The notes under the pieces: model-generated
Database searches by the model: none
Told to the model about the DNA's origin: nothing
Seen by the model: the letters and a program-made list of their open reading frames with translations, nothing else
DNA from: Candidatus Culexmicrobium profundum
Lineage (GTDB): Archaea; Thermoproteota; Methanomethylicia; Culexarchaeales; Culexmicrobiaceae
Length of the DNA stretch: 17,759 nucleotides
Assembly (NCBI GenBank): GCA_025061245.1
Contig: JANZKD010000022.1
Coordinates: 1-17,759, forward strand
Reading direction: 5' to 3'
In this document: piece by piece, positions 1 through 5,527 of the stretch
Position numbering within the stretch: position 1 is the first letter of the stretch
Layout of the letters: every line of letters begins with the position of its first letter
Made by a program: the position numbers and the translations under genes

Positions 1-58
1 AACCTTTACTTATAATTCGCAATACATCCATATAAATCTCTAGCTTTGACCTTCTCAT
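1..58 (-). CDS. Winged-helix DNA-binding protein, N-terminal fragment (runs off window)
   Basis: Reading the minus strand from an ATG at 58 gives MRRSKLEIYMDVLRIISKG, with no stop before the window edge. This matches the start of the winged-helix gene at 530-829 (MARRSRFEIYLHILEAVAEG), with RRS, EIY, the following leucine/isoleucine positions and the terminal G conserved. It therefore looks like the first helix of another archaeal winged-helix regulator of the HTH_45 type (inference from the in-window paralogue). A TATA-like element at 89-98 sits at the right distance for a transcript with a very short leader, and no Shine-Dalgarno site is visible. Only 19 codons are seen, so the identity rests on similarity to the neighbour. 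Confidence 0.6.
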   Translation of the reverse strand, partial: MRRSKLEIYMDVLRIISKG

Positions 59-88
59 GGCACATCAGTCTTATATCTTACAGAAGCT

Positions 89-98
89 ATTTTTAAAG
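89..98 (-). promoter_or_regulatory. Candidate TATA box for the gene at 1-58
   Basis: On the minus strand the sequence reads TTTAAAAATA. Its centre is about 35 nt before the ATG at 58, predicting a start site roughly 10 nt before the codon. This is typical of short-leader or leaderless archaeal transcripts. Confidence 0.4.
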
Positions 99-505
99 TT
101 GTGAACAACAACAATGTTTTAAAGAAACGTGTGTTGCATTATTAGAATCATAATCTTTTCCTTGACGCAGTAAAAATTATTCATAAAATTTGAGGATTCT
201 CTACTAAGAAAGACAATCCCTAAAAATTATACTACTAGTGACACCTTTTACAAAAATATATTTGAATCAGTCTTAAGCTAGACTTCGTGGTCAAGTGTGA
301 AGTTTAGGAATACTACCTAAACACACAATTATAGGTGAAAGTAAAAAGGAAAAATTAGATTATGAAAACTCTCCAAAAGTTAAACATGTATTAATATCAT
401 GGAAATTTTGCTCACGTCAAGCTATTTAGGCTATAGCTCATATTAGGCTTAGCTCTATCCAGTGCTCTCTACGCTTTTCGTTGATTAAAAGAAGAAGCAG
501 ATGGG

Positions 506-529
506 GAGATAAAGATAAAAAATAAAAGA
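506..529 (-). terminator. T-rich terminator after winged-helix gene
   Basis: Directly after the TAA stop at 530 the minus strand runs through CTTTTATTTTTTATCTTTAT. This pyrimidine/T-rich tract without a needed hairpin is the usual form of an archaeal intrinsic terminator. Confidence 0.5.
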
Positions 530-829
530 TTAGTTGTAACGAACATAAATTTCTGGGTAAAACACTTTTCTTTCTTCTTGATGGAAAAGTCTTTCAAGTC
601 TTTTATAATATGCTAAAACTTCTCTTCCCTTCCTAGTTAGTGAAAAAGTGCATGTTGATGCATTTGTATTCTGCCGTAGAAGCCCTTGAGAAATTAGAAA
701 ATTCAAGTATTTTTTCAACCTTATCCAGGATAAGTTAGCCCGGTACATGATGTGCGTTGGTTTTTTGCTGCCTTCTGCTACTGCCTCTAAAATGTGAAGA
801 TAAATTTCAAATCGTGATCTCCTCGCCAT
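530..829 (-). CDS. Small stand-alone winged-helix transcriptional regulator (HTH_45-like)
   Basis: A 99-residue protein made of little but a winged helix-turn-helix DNA-binding domain. The pattern runs from an N-terminal helix (RRSRFEIYLHILEAV), through KPTHIMYRANLSWIRLKKYLNFL as helix-turn-recognition helix, and GLLRQ, to a beta-wing ending in LTRKGREVL and a helical tail. This order and the wording THIMYRANLSW are characteristic of the archaeal HTH_45 winged-helix family; no ligand domain is present. I chose the ATG at 829 because GGAGG lies 9 nt upstream and because the paralogue at 1-58 begins at the same place. An in-frame ATG at 865 adds 12 residues (MDLTSIRWRQRK) and suits the TATA position better, so it remains possible. 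It is divergent from the V4R gene at 1016 and may control it, itself, or both (inference). Confidence 0.8.
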   Translation of the reverse strand: MARRSRFEIYLHILEAVAEGSKKPTHIMYRANLSWIRLKKYLNFLISQGLLRQNTNASTCTFSLTRKGREVLAYYKRLERLFHQEERKVFYPEIYVRYN

Positions 830-894
830 TTTTCGTTGCCTCCATCTAATTGATGTTAAATCCATGTTTTTACAAAATTCTTAGATAAAAATTA

Positions 895-909
895 AGATTT
901 AAAATTTAT
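895..909 (-). promoter_or_regulatory. Candidate TATA box for winged-helix gene
   Basis: The minus strand reads CATAAATTTTAAATC. From its centre the predicted start site is near 875, about 10 nt before the ATG at 865 and about 45 nt before the ATG at 829. The distance favours 865 while the Shine-Dalgarno site favours 829. Confidence 0.4.
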
Positions 910-951
910 GAACCAATTCAACGGTTGTCTGTAAGCAGGCATACATACATG

Positions 952-964
952 TTATTAAATAATT
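952..964 (+). promoter_or_regulatory. Candidate TATA box for the V4R gene
   Basis: TTATTAAATAATT is the only TATA-like run at a suitable distance before the gene at 1016. It predicts a start site around 983, which falls inside the palindrome at 975-986. Confidence 0.4.
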
Positions 965-974
965 GTTTTACCCC

Positions 975-986
975 CAGAATATTCTG
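975..986. promoter_or_regulatory. Perfect 12-bp palindrome, candidate operator
   Basis: CAGAATATTCTG is a perfect palindrome in the divergent intergenic region between the winged-helix gene and the V4R gene. It overlaps the predicted start site of the V4R transcript, where a bound repressor would block RNA polymerase. A dimeric winged-helix protein such as the neighbouring gene product could recognise it (inference). I noticed no other full copy in the window. Confidence 0.45.
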
Positions 987-1015
987 AAAATTAAAGAATA
1001 CTTGGGGTGTAATAA

Positions 1016-1927
1016 TTGCCTAAAAGAAATAAAAATGAAAGCTTCAGAAAACGCGGTAGACATCTTAGAAGATGGGCAGATAACAGAGAGTGGGTAGAAA
1101 GAATAATAGATCTAAATAATAAAATGACATCACCCATAAGCTTCAATAAAAAATCTAGGATAAAAAAAGAAAACGTTATTCTCCTCATAATTGAGGTAGA
1201 AGCAAAATCAAGTGTTTTAAATTGGATTTCACATAGATTGCGCAAATATAATGCATCTCTTTCCTATGTATCCTTTTTCACCCCAAATCCAAAAGAGAGA
1301 ATAGTTAAGGTATTAGCTTTTGTCAACGTAACAGATGCTGACATTGTAGCTGAAGAGATTGAAGAGGAATTGCGAAAAATAAGTTACGTTGAAAATGTAA
1401 AAGTTATTTCTCCAGTGAAAAAAAGTTTTTTCATCAAGAATTCTCTACATGGAATTCAAATAATGTCAGACAGGGCAATAATGTTTTCTAAGCCAGGCTA
1501 TGAAGGACTGCTTTGTGACATACGAAAATACTTCGGAACAGCAGGTGAAGCATTTCTTTATTATGCAGGATTCTGCTCAGGTTTAAAATATGGTGAAGCA
1601 CATAAAAAGCTTGGAAAAACTCTCGGTATAATAGACTTTGCAACACTCATTGATAAATTAGGTGCAAATATTTTTAGCTGGGCTGGCCTTGGCCGAATAG
1701 AACTTGTAAATATTGATATCTCCAATACAAGCGCAACTCTGAGATTATATGACTCTTTTGAATGTGAACTAGGTTTAGGAAGCAGAAAACCATATAGTCA
1801 CTTTATACGCGGAATACTTGCAGGCTATCTAACATCATTATTCTCCAAAGAAATGAAAGCTGAAGAAGTGAAATGCATAGCTATGGGAGACCCATATTGC
1901 GAATTTATAGTGAAAAAAAGAAAGTAG
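1016..1927 (+). CDS. ACT-like + V4R domain sensor protein
   Basis: A 303-residue protein. Residues 1-50 are a basic, probably flexible tail (RKRGRHLRRW at 11-20). Residues about 53-133 have the beta-alpha-beta pattern of an ACT-like regulatory domain (VILLIIEVEAKSSVLNWISHRL, then IVKVLAFVNV and ISYVENVKVI). Residues about 150-300 are a V4R (4-vinyl reductase) domain: AGEAFLYYAGFCSG, PYSHFIRGILAGY, and the terminal VKCIAMGDPYCEF with Cys287 and Cys295, plus Cys250. V4R domains bind small hydrophobic ligands or metals and occur in sensors such as the XylR/DmpR input domain and in bacteriochlorophyll reductase partners. No catalytic or DNA-binding domain is visible. The TTG start is supported by GGGGTG at 1004-1009, six nt upstream. 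It is divergent from a stand-alone winged-helix gene. The ligand is unknown. Confidence 0.8.
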   Translation: MPKRNKNESFRKRGRHLRRWADNREWVERIIDLNNKMTSPISFNKKSRIKKENVILLIIEVEAKSSVLNWISHRLRKYNASLSYVSFFTPNPKERIVKVLAFVNVTDADIVAEEIEEELRKISYVENVKVISPVKKSFFIKNSLHGIQIMSDRAIMFSKPGYEGLLCDIRKYFGTAGEAFLYYAGFCSGLKYGEAHKKLGKTLGIIDFATLIDKLGANIFSWAGLGRIELVNIDISNTSATLRLYDSFECELGLGSRKPYSHFIRGILAGYLTSLFSKEMKAEEVKCIAMGDPYCEFIVKKRK

Positions 1928-2227
1928 AAGGAAAAATTATAAACTTAAATGAAGACAACCTACCTAAATTTTCTCCATAAACACACTAACAAAACAGTGC
2001 ATAACAGAAAAGGTAAAGTTCAAATAAAATTCAATAACACTAACTTTTTCTTACAGAAAAATCTTTTAACGCTTCCTCATAATCAAACTCAGATAAAGAG
2101 AAACACTTGAAAGTAATATGCGGAGCTTAGAATTTATATTGAAAATGATAAACTTGATAAATTTACTAACAAAATTAAGTAAAATTAACCTGTGCTCATG
2201 AAATAAAAGAAATATGTGGATTGGGGC
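1928..2227. other. 300-bp AT-rich gap between convergent genes
   Basis: Nothing convincing is encoded here. A 28-codon open stretch on the minus strand (2040-2126) reads protein-like but has no start codon. In Sulfolobus a tRNA-Ser gene follows rps10, but no tRNA arms are visible here. T-rich tracts that could end the rps10 transcript lie at 2165-2214. Confidence 0.5.
2165..2214 (-). terminator. T-rich termination zone after rps10
   Basis: Downstream of the rps10 stop the minus strand carries TATTTCTTTTATTTC, then further tracts such as TTAATTTTACTTAATTTTG. Such T-runs terminate archaeal RNA polymerase. No hairpin is needed or obvious. Confidence 0.4.
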
Positions 2228-2536
2228 TTATGTAAGTTCTATCTCAATTTTTACATCATCTGGTACACGTATTCTCATTATCTGTCTCATCACACGTTCA
2301 TCAGCATCAATGTCAATTAACCTCTTATGTATCCTTAATTCAAATTTATCCCACGTCTTTGTTCCCTCGCCACATGGACTCTTCATAGTTGTTATAACTA
2401 AGCGTTTAGTAGGTAATGGTATGGGACCTGAAATCTTAACTCCAGTCTTTTGAGCAATACGTCTTATCTGCTCACATACCTCATTGAGCTTGTATGCATC
2501 GGTGCTCGTTAATCGTATTCTGGCTTTCCTGACCAT
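2228..2536 (-). CDS. rps10: Small ribosomal subunit protein S10 (uS10)
   Basis: A 102-residue protein of the 30S head. It matches archaeal S10 throughout: ARIRLTSTDAYKLNEVCEQI, the loop motif GPIPLPTKRL, and SPCGEGTKTWDKFELRIHKR near the centre, with the C-terminal strand IRVPDDVKIEIEL. The preferred start is the ATG at 2536, 6 nt after the GGTG of AAAGGTG. An ATG at 2539 and a GTG at 2545 are in frame but lie too close to, or overlap, that site. It lies 24 nt after the EF-1alpha stop and is probably co-transcribed with it. EF-1alpha followed by rps10 is an old archaeal gene pair. Length is normal and nothing is unusual. Confidence 0.97.
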   Translation of the reverse strand: MVRKARIRLTSTDAYKLNEVCEQIRRIAQKTGVKISGPIPLPTKRLVITTMKSPCGEGTKTWDKFELRIHKRLIDIDADERVMRQIMRIRVPDDVKIEIELT

Positions 2537-2560
2537 CATTGACACCTTTTACCATTAAAT

Positions 2561-3865
2561 TTACTTTCCAAGCTTAGCTTGCTTGACTTCCATTACAATT
2601 CCAGCAGCAATAGTTCTACCCATATCTCTGATGGCAAATCTACCTAGTTGCGGGAAGTCAGCATACTTTTCAAGGCACACTGGCTTTAATGGCTTAAATC
2701 TCACAACTGCACTTTCACCCTGCTTTAGATAGGTTGGATGCTCTTCAATTGTAGCTCCACTTCTCGGGTCAATCTTCTTCATCAACTCATAGAAGCGGAC
2801 AGCCACAGTAGCTGTATGTACGTGCATTACAGGAGTATAACCTGCAGCAATAGCGGTTGGATGATATAGCACGAATATTCTACCCACAAACTCCTCTGCA
2901 ACTATTGGTGGATTACTTGTATGTCCACATACATCTCCACGTCTTATGTCAGTTCTAGATACACCTCTAACGTTGAAGCCAATATTGTCTCCAGGAACAG
3001 CCTTCGATATCTTCTGATGATGCATCTCAATAGATTTAACTTCACCAGACTTATTGGGTGGCATAAATACTACCGTGTCACCAACCTTTAGAACTCCAGT
3101 TTCAACTCTACCCACAGGAACTGTACCTACACCAGTAATAGTGTAGACATCTTGAATTGGTATTCTTAAAGGCTTCTCAATAGGCTTTGGTGGAGGAACA
3201 AACATGTCCAATGCTTCAACTAGAGTTGGTCCATCATACCATGGTGTCCTCTCACTCTTAACAACTAGGTTATCTCCATACCAAGCTGACACTGGTATAA
3301 AGTGAATCTTAGAGATATCATATCCAATCATTCTAAGGAACTTTGCTACACCATTTCTAACTTCCTTATATCTTGCTTCACTCCAATTCACTGTTGGATC
3401 ATCCATCTTATTTATTGCAACAACCAACTGATTTACACCAAGCGTCTTTGCAAGGAATGCATGCTCCCTAGTCTGTCCAGCTGCACTCATACCAGCTTCA
3501 TACTCACCTCTCTTAGCTGAAACAACAAGTATGGCAGCATCAGCTTGAGAAGTTCCAGTAATCATGTTCTTTACGAAGTCTCTATGACCTGGAGCGTCAA
3601 TGATAGTGAAGTAATACTTAGGTGTCTCGAACTTCCAGAAGGCAAGGTCAATTGTTAAGCCTCGCTCTCGCTCCTCCTTCAATTTATCCATGACCCATGC
3701 AAATTTAAATGAAGCCTTTCCAATCTTCGCTGACTCCTCTTCAAGCAGTCTCATTGTCCGCTCGTCAACGTTTCCAGTTAGGAATAGTACGTGTCCCATC
3801 AAAGTACTCTTACCATGGTCCACATGGCCTATTACTACCAGATTTAAATGTGGTTTCTCAGACAT
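2561..3865 (-). CDS. tuf: Translation elongation factor EF-1alpha (aEF1A)
   Basis: A 434-residue GTPase that delivers aminoacyl-tRNA to the ribosome. Numbered from the ATG at 3865, the P-loop GHVDHGKST is at 13-21. It is followed by the switch I region (EERERGLTIDLAFWKFET), the DAPGHRDFVKNMITG switch II motif, and NKMD and VSAW for guanine recognition. Domain 2 starts near PLRIPIQDVYTITGVGTVPVGRVETG. Domain 3 ends with GRFAIRDMGRTIAAGIV. An in-frame ATG at 3880 would add MEVIE. The shorter start matches Sulfolobus EF-1alpha (435 residues, MSQKPHLN...) and has GGAAGTGAT just upstream. A strong promoter precedes it at 3911-3918, so it is transcribed apart from rps7, which suits its high demand. 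Confidence 0.98.
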   Translation of the reverse strand: MSEKPHLNLVVIGHVDHGKSTLMGHVLFLTGNVDERTMRLLEEESAKIGKASFKFAWVMDKLKEERERGLTIDLAFWKFETPKYYFTIIDAPGHRDFVKNMITGTSQADAAILVVSAKRGEYEAGMSAAGQTREHAFLAKTLGVNQLVVAINKMDDPTVNWSEARYKEVRNGVAKFLRMIGYDISKIHFIPVSAWYGDNLVVKSERTPWYDGPTLVEALDMFVPPPKPIEKPLRIPIQDVYTITGVGTVPVGRVETGVLKVGDTVVFMPPNKSGEVKSIEMHHQKISKAVPGDNIGFNVRGVSRTDIRRGDVCGHTSNPPIVAEEFVGRIFVLYHPTAIAAGYTPVMHVHTATVAVRFYELMKKIDPRSGATIEEHPTYLKQGESAVVRFKPLKPVCLEKYADFPQLGRFAIRDMGRTIAAGIVMEVKQAKLGK

Positions 3866-3910
3866 TTCAATCACTTCCATTTACTCGGCGAAACTAATCC
3901 TTAAACCCGC

Positions 3911-3918
3911 TATTTAAG
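3911..3918 (-). promoter_or_regulatory. TATA box of the EF-1alpha-rps10 unit
   Basis: The minus strand reads AAAAACCTTAAATAGC: an A-rich factor-B element followed by CTTAAATA. It predicts a start site near 3888, giving a leader of about 20 nt to the ATG at 3865. Confidence 0.6.
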
Positions 3919-3939
3919 GTTTTTGTGATTAGTAATATT

Positions 3940-3963
3940 AAAAGTTATAGAAAAACTTTATTA
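3940..3963 (-). terminator. T-rich terminator after rps7
   Basis: A few bases after the rps7 stop the minus strand contains GTTTTTCTATAACTTTTAAT, in the gap that also holds the EF-1alpha promoter. This suggests rps7 transcription ends before EF-1alpha. Confidence 0.4.
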
Positions 3964-3967
3964 TATC

Positions 3968-4546
3968 TTATCTTGAAGATAATGCTATTCTCTCAATCTC
4001 CTCCTTCTTTTGAATAGCATGTGATCTAGAGTCACCCTTAGCCGCTAAAATGATCTCCTCAGCCAAGCATTCCTCAATAGTCTTAGGATTACTAAAGGAA
4101 GCCTTCCTAGCACCCTCAGTTATAAATCTCAATGCCAAGTCTAATCGACGCATAGGAGAAATATCCACAGCTTGATGATAAACTATACCACCATAAACAA
4201 TTCTAGTTGTTTCCTCCCTTGGAGCAGAATTCTCAAGAGCTCTAACTAAAACCTGCATTGGATTCTCACCAGTCTCCAAATGTATAATTTCAAAGGCTTG
4301 CTTCACAATATTCATGGCCAAAGCCTTTTTACCCATATTCTTACCAGGCCTCATAACCTTGTTTATCAATCGCTCAACAATTGGAACCTCAGCTTTACCA
4401 AAATGCTTATGCTCATGCCTACCTCCAGTATGGGGAAGGAAAACTGGCTTAAGACAAATATACCTCTTTAAACCAGGGTCTCTAACTTCAACATCATCAA
4501 ATGACCATTTATCAAACAATTTAATCTCAACTTTAGCCCTACTCAT
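3968..4546 (-). CDS. rps7: Small ribosomal subunit protein S7 (uS7)
   Basis: A 192-residue protein that nucleates assembly of the 30S head. Archaeal S7 features are clear: GGRHEHKHFGKAEVPIVERL, the rRNA-binding stretch NKVMRPGKNMGKKALA, ENSAPREETTRIVYGG, and the basic C-terminal helix with KGDSRSHAIQKKEEIERIA. The reading frame stays open upstream to a TTG at 4603. The ATG at 4546 (MSRAKVEIKLFDKW) fits the family's usual start and has GGGTG nine nt before it. In many archaea rps12 lies directly upstream in the same direction. Here rps12 is 3.3 kb away on the opposite strand, and the por operon faces away from the rps7 start. rps7 therefore depends on its own promoter at 4601-4614. Confidence 0.96.
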   Translation of the reverse strand: MSRAKVEIKLFDKWSFDDVEVRDPGLKRYICLKPVFLPHTGGRHEHKHFGKAEVPIVERLINKVMRPGKNMGKKALAMNIVKQAFEIIHLETGENPMQVLVRALENSAPREETTRIVYGGIVYHQAVDISPMRRLDLALRFITEGARKASFSNPKTIEECLAEEIILAAKGDSRSHAIQKKEEIERIALSSR

Positions 4547-4600
4547 CCATGTCACACCCACACTACTCAACGCACTCTTAGCTATAACTCTAAGGGAAGT

Positions 4601-4614
4601 CAATAAATTTTTCG
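4601..4614 (-). promoter_or_regulatory. Candidate promoter for rps7
   Basis: The minus strand reads CGAAAAATTTATTG. The predicted start site is near 4580, a leader of about 35 nt to the ATG at 4546. The A-rich block plus AATTTATT closely resembles the rps12 promoter (GGAAAATTTATTTA at 7769-7782), as expected for two ribosomal protein genes under similar control. Confidence 0.5.
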
Positions 4615-4625
4615 CTCAAATCCAT

Positions 4626-4639
4626 CGAAAGACTTAAGG
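4626..4639 (+). promoter_or_regulatory. Candidate promoter for the por operon
   Basis: CGAAAGACTTAAGG combines a purine-rich factor-B-like block with CTTAAGG, similar to the EF-1alpha promoter core (CTTAAATA). The predicted start site near 4662 gives a leader of about 30 nt to the porG ATG. The TATA match is weak. Confidence 0.35.
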
Positions 4640-4641
4640 GT

Positions 4642-4657
4642 TTAGGTTATTAGGTTA
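4642..4657 (+). repeat. Perfect tandem repeat of TTAGGTTA in the por/rps7 divergent region
   Basis: TTAGGTTATTAGGTTA is two exact 8-bp copies with no spacer. It lies between the candidate por TATA box and its predicted start site, a position where a regulator would affect por. The same 8-mer occurs once more at 9835-9842, in the rpl30e leader. Confidence 0.5.
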
Positions 4658-4692
4658 ACGCGACATAGATTATTCAATTGTGGTGGGCTGAG

Positions 4693-5256
4693 ATGATAGA
4701 GATAAGATGGCATGGGAGAGGAGGACAAGGTGCTTGGACTGCAAGCAACCTCCTAGCCTCAGCAGCATTAAAGGAAGGAAAATATGTTCAATCCTTCCCA
4801 ACCTTCGGCCCTGAAAGAATGGGCGCTCCGATAATGGCCTTCACTAGAATAAGTGATGAACCAATTGAAATTCACTGCAATATATATACACCAGATGCAG
4901 TTGTAGTTTTAGATCCCACATTATTAAACTCAAAAATGATAATTGAAGGACTAAAGGAAGGAGGATACATAATAGCAAACTTTAGAGGAAAACCAGAGGA
5001 ATTAGCAGAAAAACTAGGAGTAAGGGGGAAAGGATACAAAGTATACACGGTAGCAGCAACAGACATTGCAGTTAAAATACTGAAGAGAGGAATAACAAAC
5101 ACTGCAATGCTCGGCGCATTAATAAGAACAATAGGAATAGTCAAACTAGAAAGCATCTATGAAGCATTAAAGGAGAGATTTCCAGGAAAAATAGGTGAAT
5201 TAAACATCAAAGTAGTAGAGAGAGCCTATAAGGAAACTATGGGGGTTAAAGTATGA
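4693..5256 (+). CDS. porG: Pyruvate:ferredoxin oxidoreductase, gamma subunit
   Basis: A 187-residue gamma subunit (domain III) of the four-subunit archaeal enzyme that converts pyruvate + CoA to acetyl-CoA + CO2 with reduction of ferredoxin, or runs in reverse as pyruvate synthase. The family signature is at the N terminus: IEIRWHGRGGQGAWTASNLL, then YVQSFPTFGPERMGAPIMAF and DAVVVLDPTLL. The start is the ATG at 4693, seven nt after GGTGG. An upstream in-frame TTG at 4678 would place that site inside the gene. It overlaps porD by ATGA, indicating translational coupling. Gene order gamma-delta-alpha-beta is the usual archaeal por order. Paralogous 2-ketoisovalerate enzymes share this layout, but the full set of subunits and their wording favour pyruvate. 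Confidence 0.92.
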   Translation: MIEIRWHGRGGQGAWTASNLLASAALKEGKYVQSFPTFGPERMGAPIMAFTRISDEPIEIHCNIYTPDAVVVLDPTLLNSKMIIEGLKEGGYIIANFRGKPEELAEKLGVRGKGYKVYTVAATDIAVKILKRGITNTAMLGALIRTIGIVKLESIYEALKERFPGKIGELNIKVVERAYKETMGVKV

Positions 5257-5522
5257 GTGAGCTAAAAGGTTGGCGTGAAGTACCCATAGCAGGTGTCTGC
5301 TGGAAACTCTCAACAGAATTTAAAACTGGAGATTGGAGAACATTCAAACCCATAATAGATCAAAACAAATGCATAAAATGCCTAATATGCTGGGTATACT
5401 GCCCAGATGAAGCAATAAAATGGGATGGAGAAAAAGTATCAGTAAACTATGATTTCTGCAAAGGTTGTGGAATATGCGCAAATGAATGCCCAGTAAAAGC
5501 AATAGAAATGGTTTTGGAGTGA
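5253..5522 (+). CDS. porD: Pyruvate:ferredoxin oxidoreductase, delta (2x[4Fe-4S] ferredoxin) subunit
   Basis: An 89-residue ferredoxin-like subunit carrying electrons from the catalytic core to soluble ferredoxin. Two CxxCxxCxxxCP motifs are visible: Cys40, 43, 46, 50 and Cys69, 72, 75, 79, enough for two [4Fe-4S] clusters. The N-terminal 35 residues (LKGWREVPIAG, then TGDWRTFKPIID) match the extension typical of PorD. The ATG overlaps the porG stop (ATGA). porA follows after 5 nt. Confidence 0.94.
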   Translation: MSELKGWREVPIAGVCWKLSTEFKTGDWRTFKPIIDQNKCIKCLICWVYCPDEAIKWDGEKVSVNYDFCKGCGICANECPVKAIEMVLE

Positions 5523-5527
5523 GAGAA

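Larger units (their letters stand above)
59..529. other. 471-bp non-coding stretch with short inverted and direct repeats
   Basis: No frame of convincing length or coding character is visible on either strand, and no tRNA arms (no GTTCRA box) are seen. It holds a perfect 7-bp inverted repeat (GTTTAGG at 302-308, CCTAAAC at 316-322, 7-nt loop) and a 6-bp inverted repeat (AGCTAT at 420-425, ATAGCT at 433-438). An imperfect direct repeat starts TTAGGCT at 426 and again at 443. The promoter of the left-edge gene and the terminator of the gene at 530-829 lie at its two ends. Function of the middle is unknown. Confidence 0.5.

Noticed and set aside
420..480. tRNA-like wording (TAGCTCA... and TAGAGAGCAC on the other strand)
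   Set aside because: No acceptor-stem pairing, no anticodon arm and no GTTCRA T-loop box; explained better by the short repeats there.
991..1245. Minus-strand frame of 84 codons opposite the V4R gene
   Set aside because: Hydrophobic, low-complexity shadow of a well-supported plus-strand gene with a clear ribosome binding site.
2040..2126. Minus-strand open stretch of 28 codons reading FKCFSLSEFDYEEALKDFSV in part
   Set aside because: It looks protein-like but has no ATG, GTG or TTG start and is bounded by stops; too short to tell a gene remnant from chance.
3866..3880. N-terminal extension MEVIE of EF-1alpha
   Set aside because: The homologous start is MSEKPHLN, and the GGAAGTGAT that would serve that start lies inside the extension.
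4547..4603. 19-residue N-terminal extension of S7
   Set aside because: Begins at TTG inside the predicted promoter, is not family-like, and would precede the likely transcript start.
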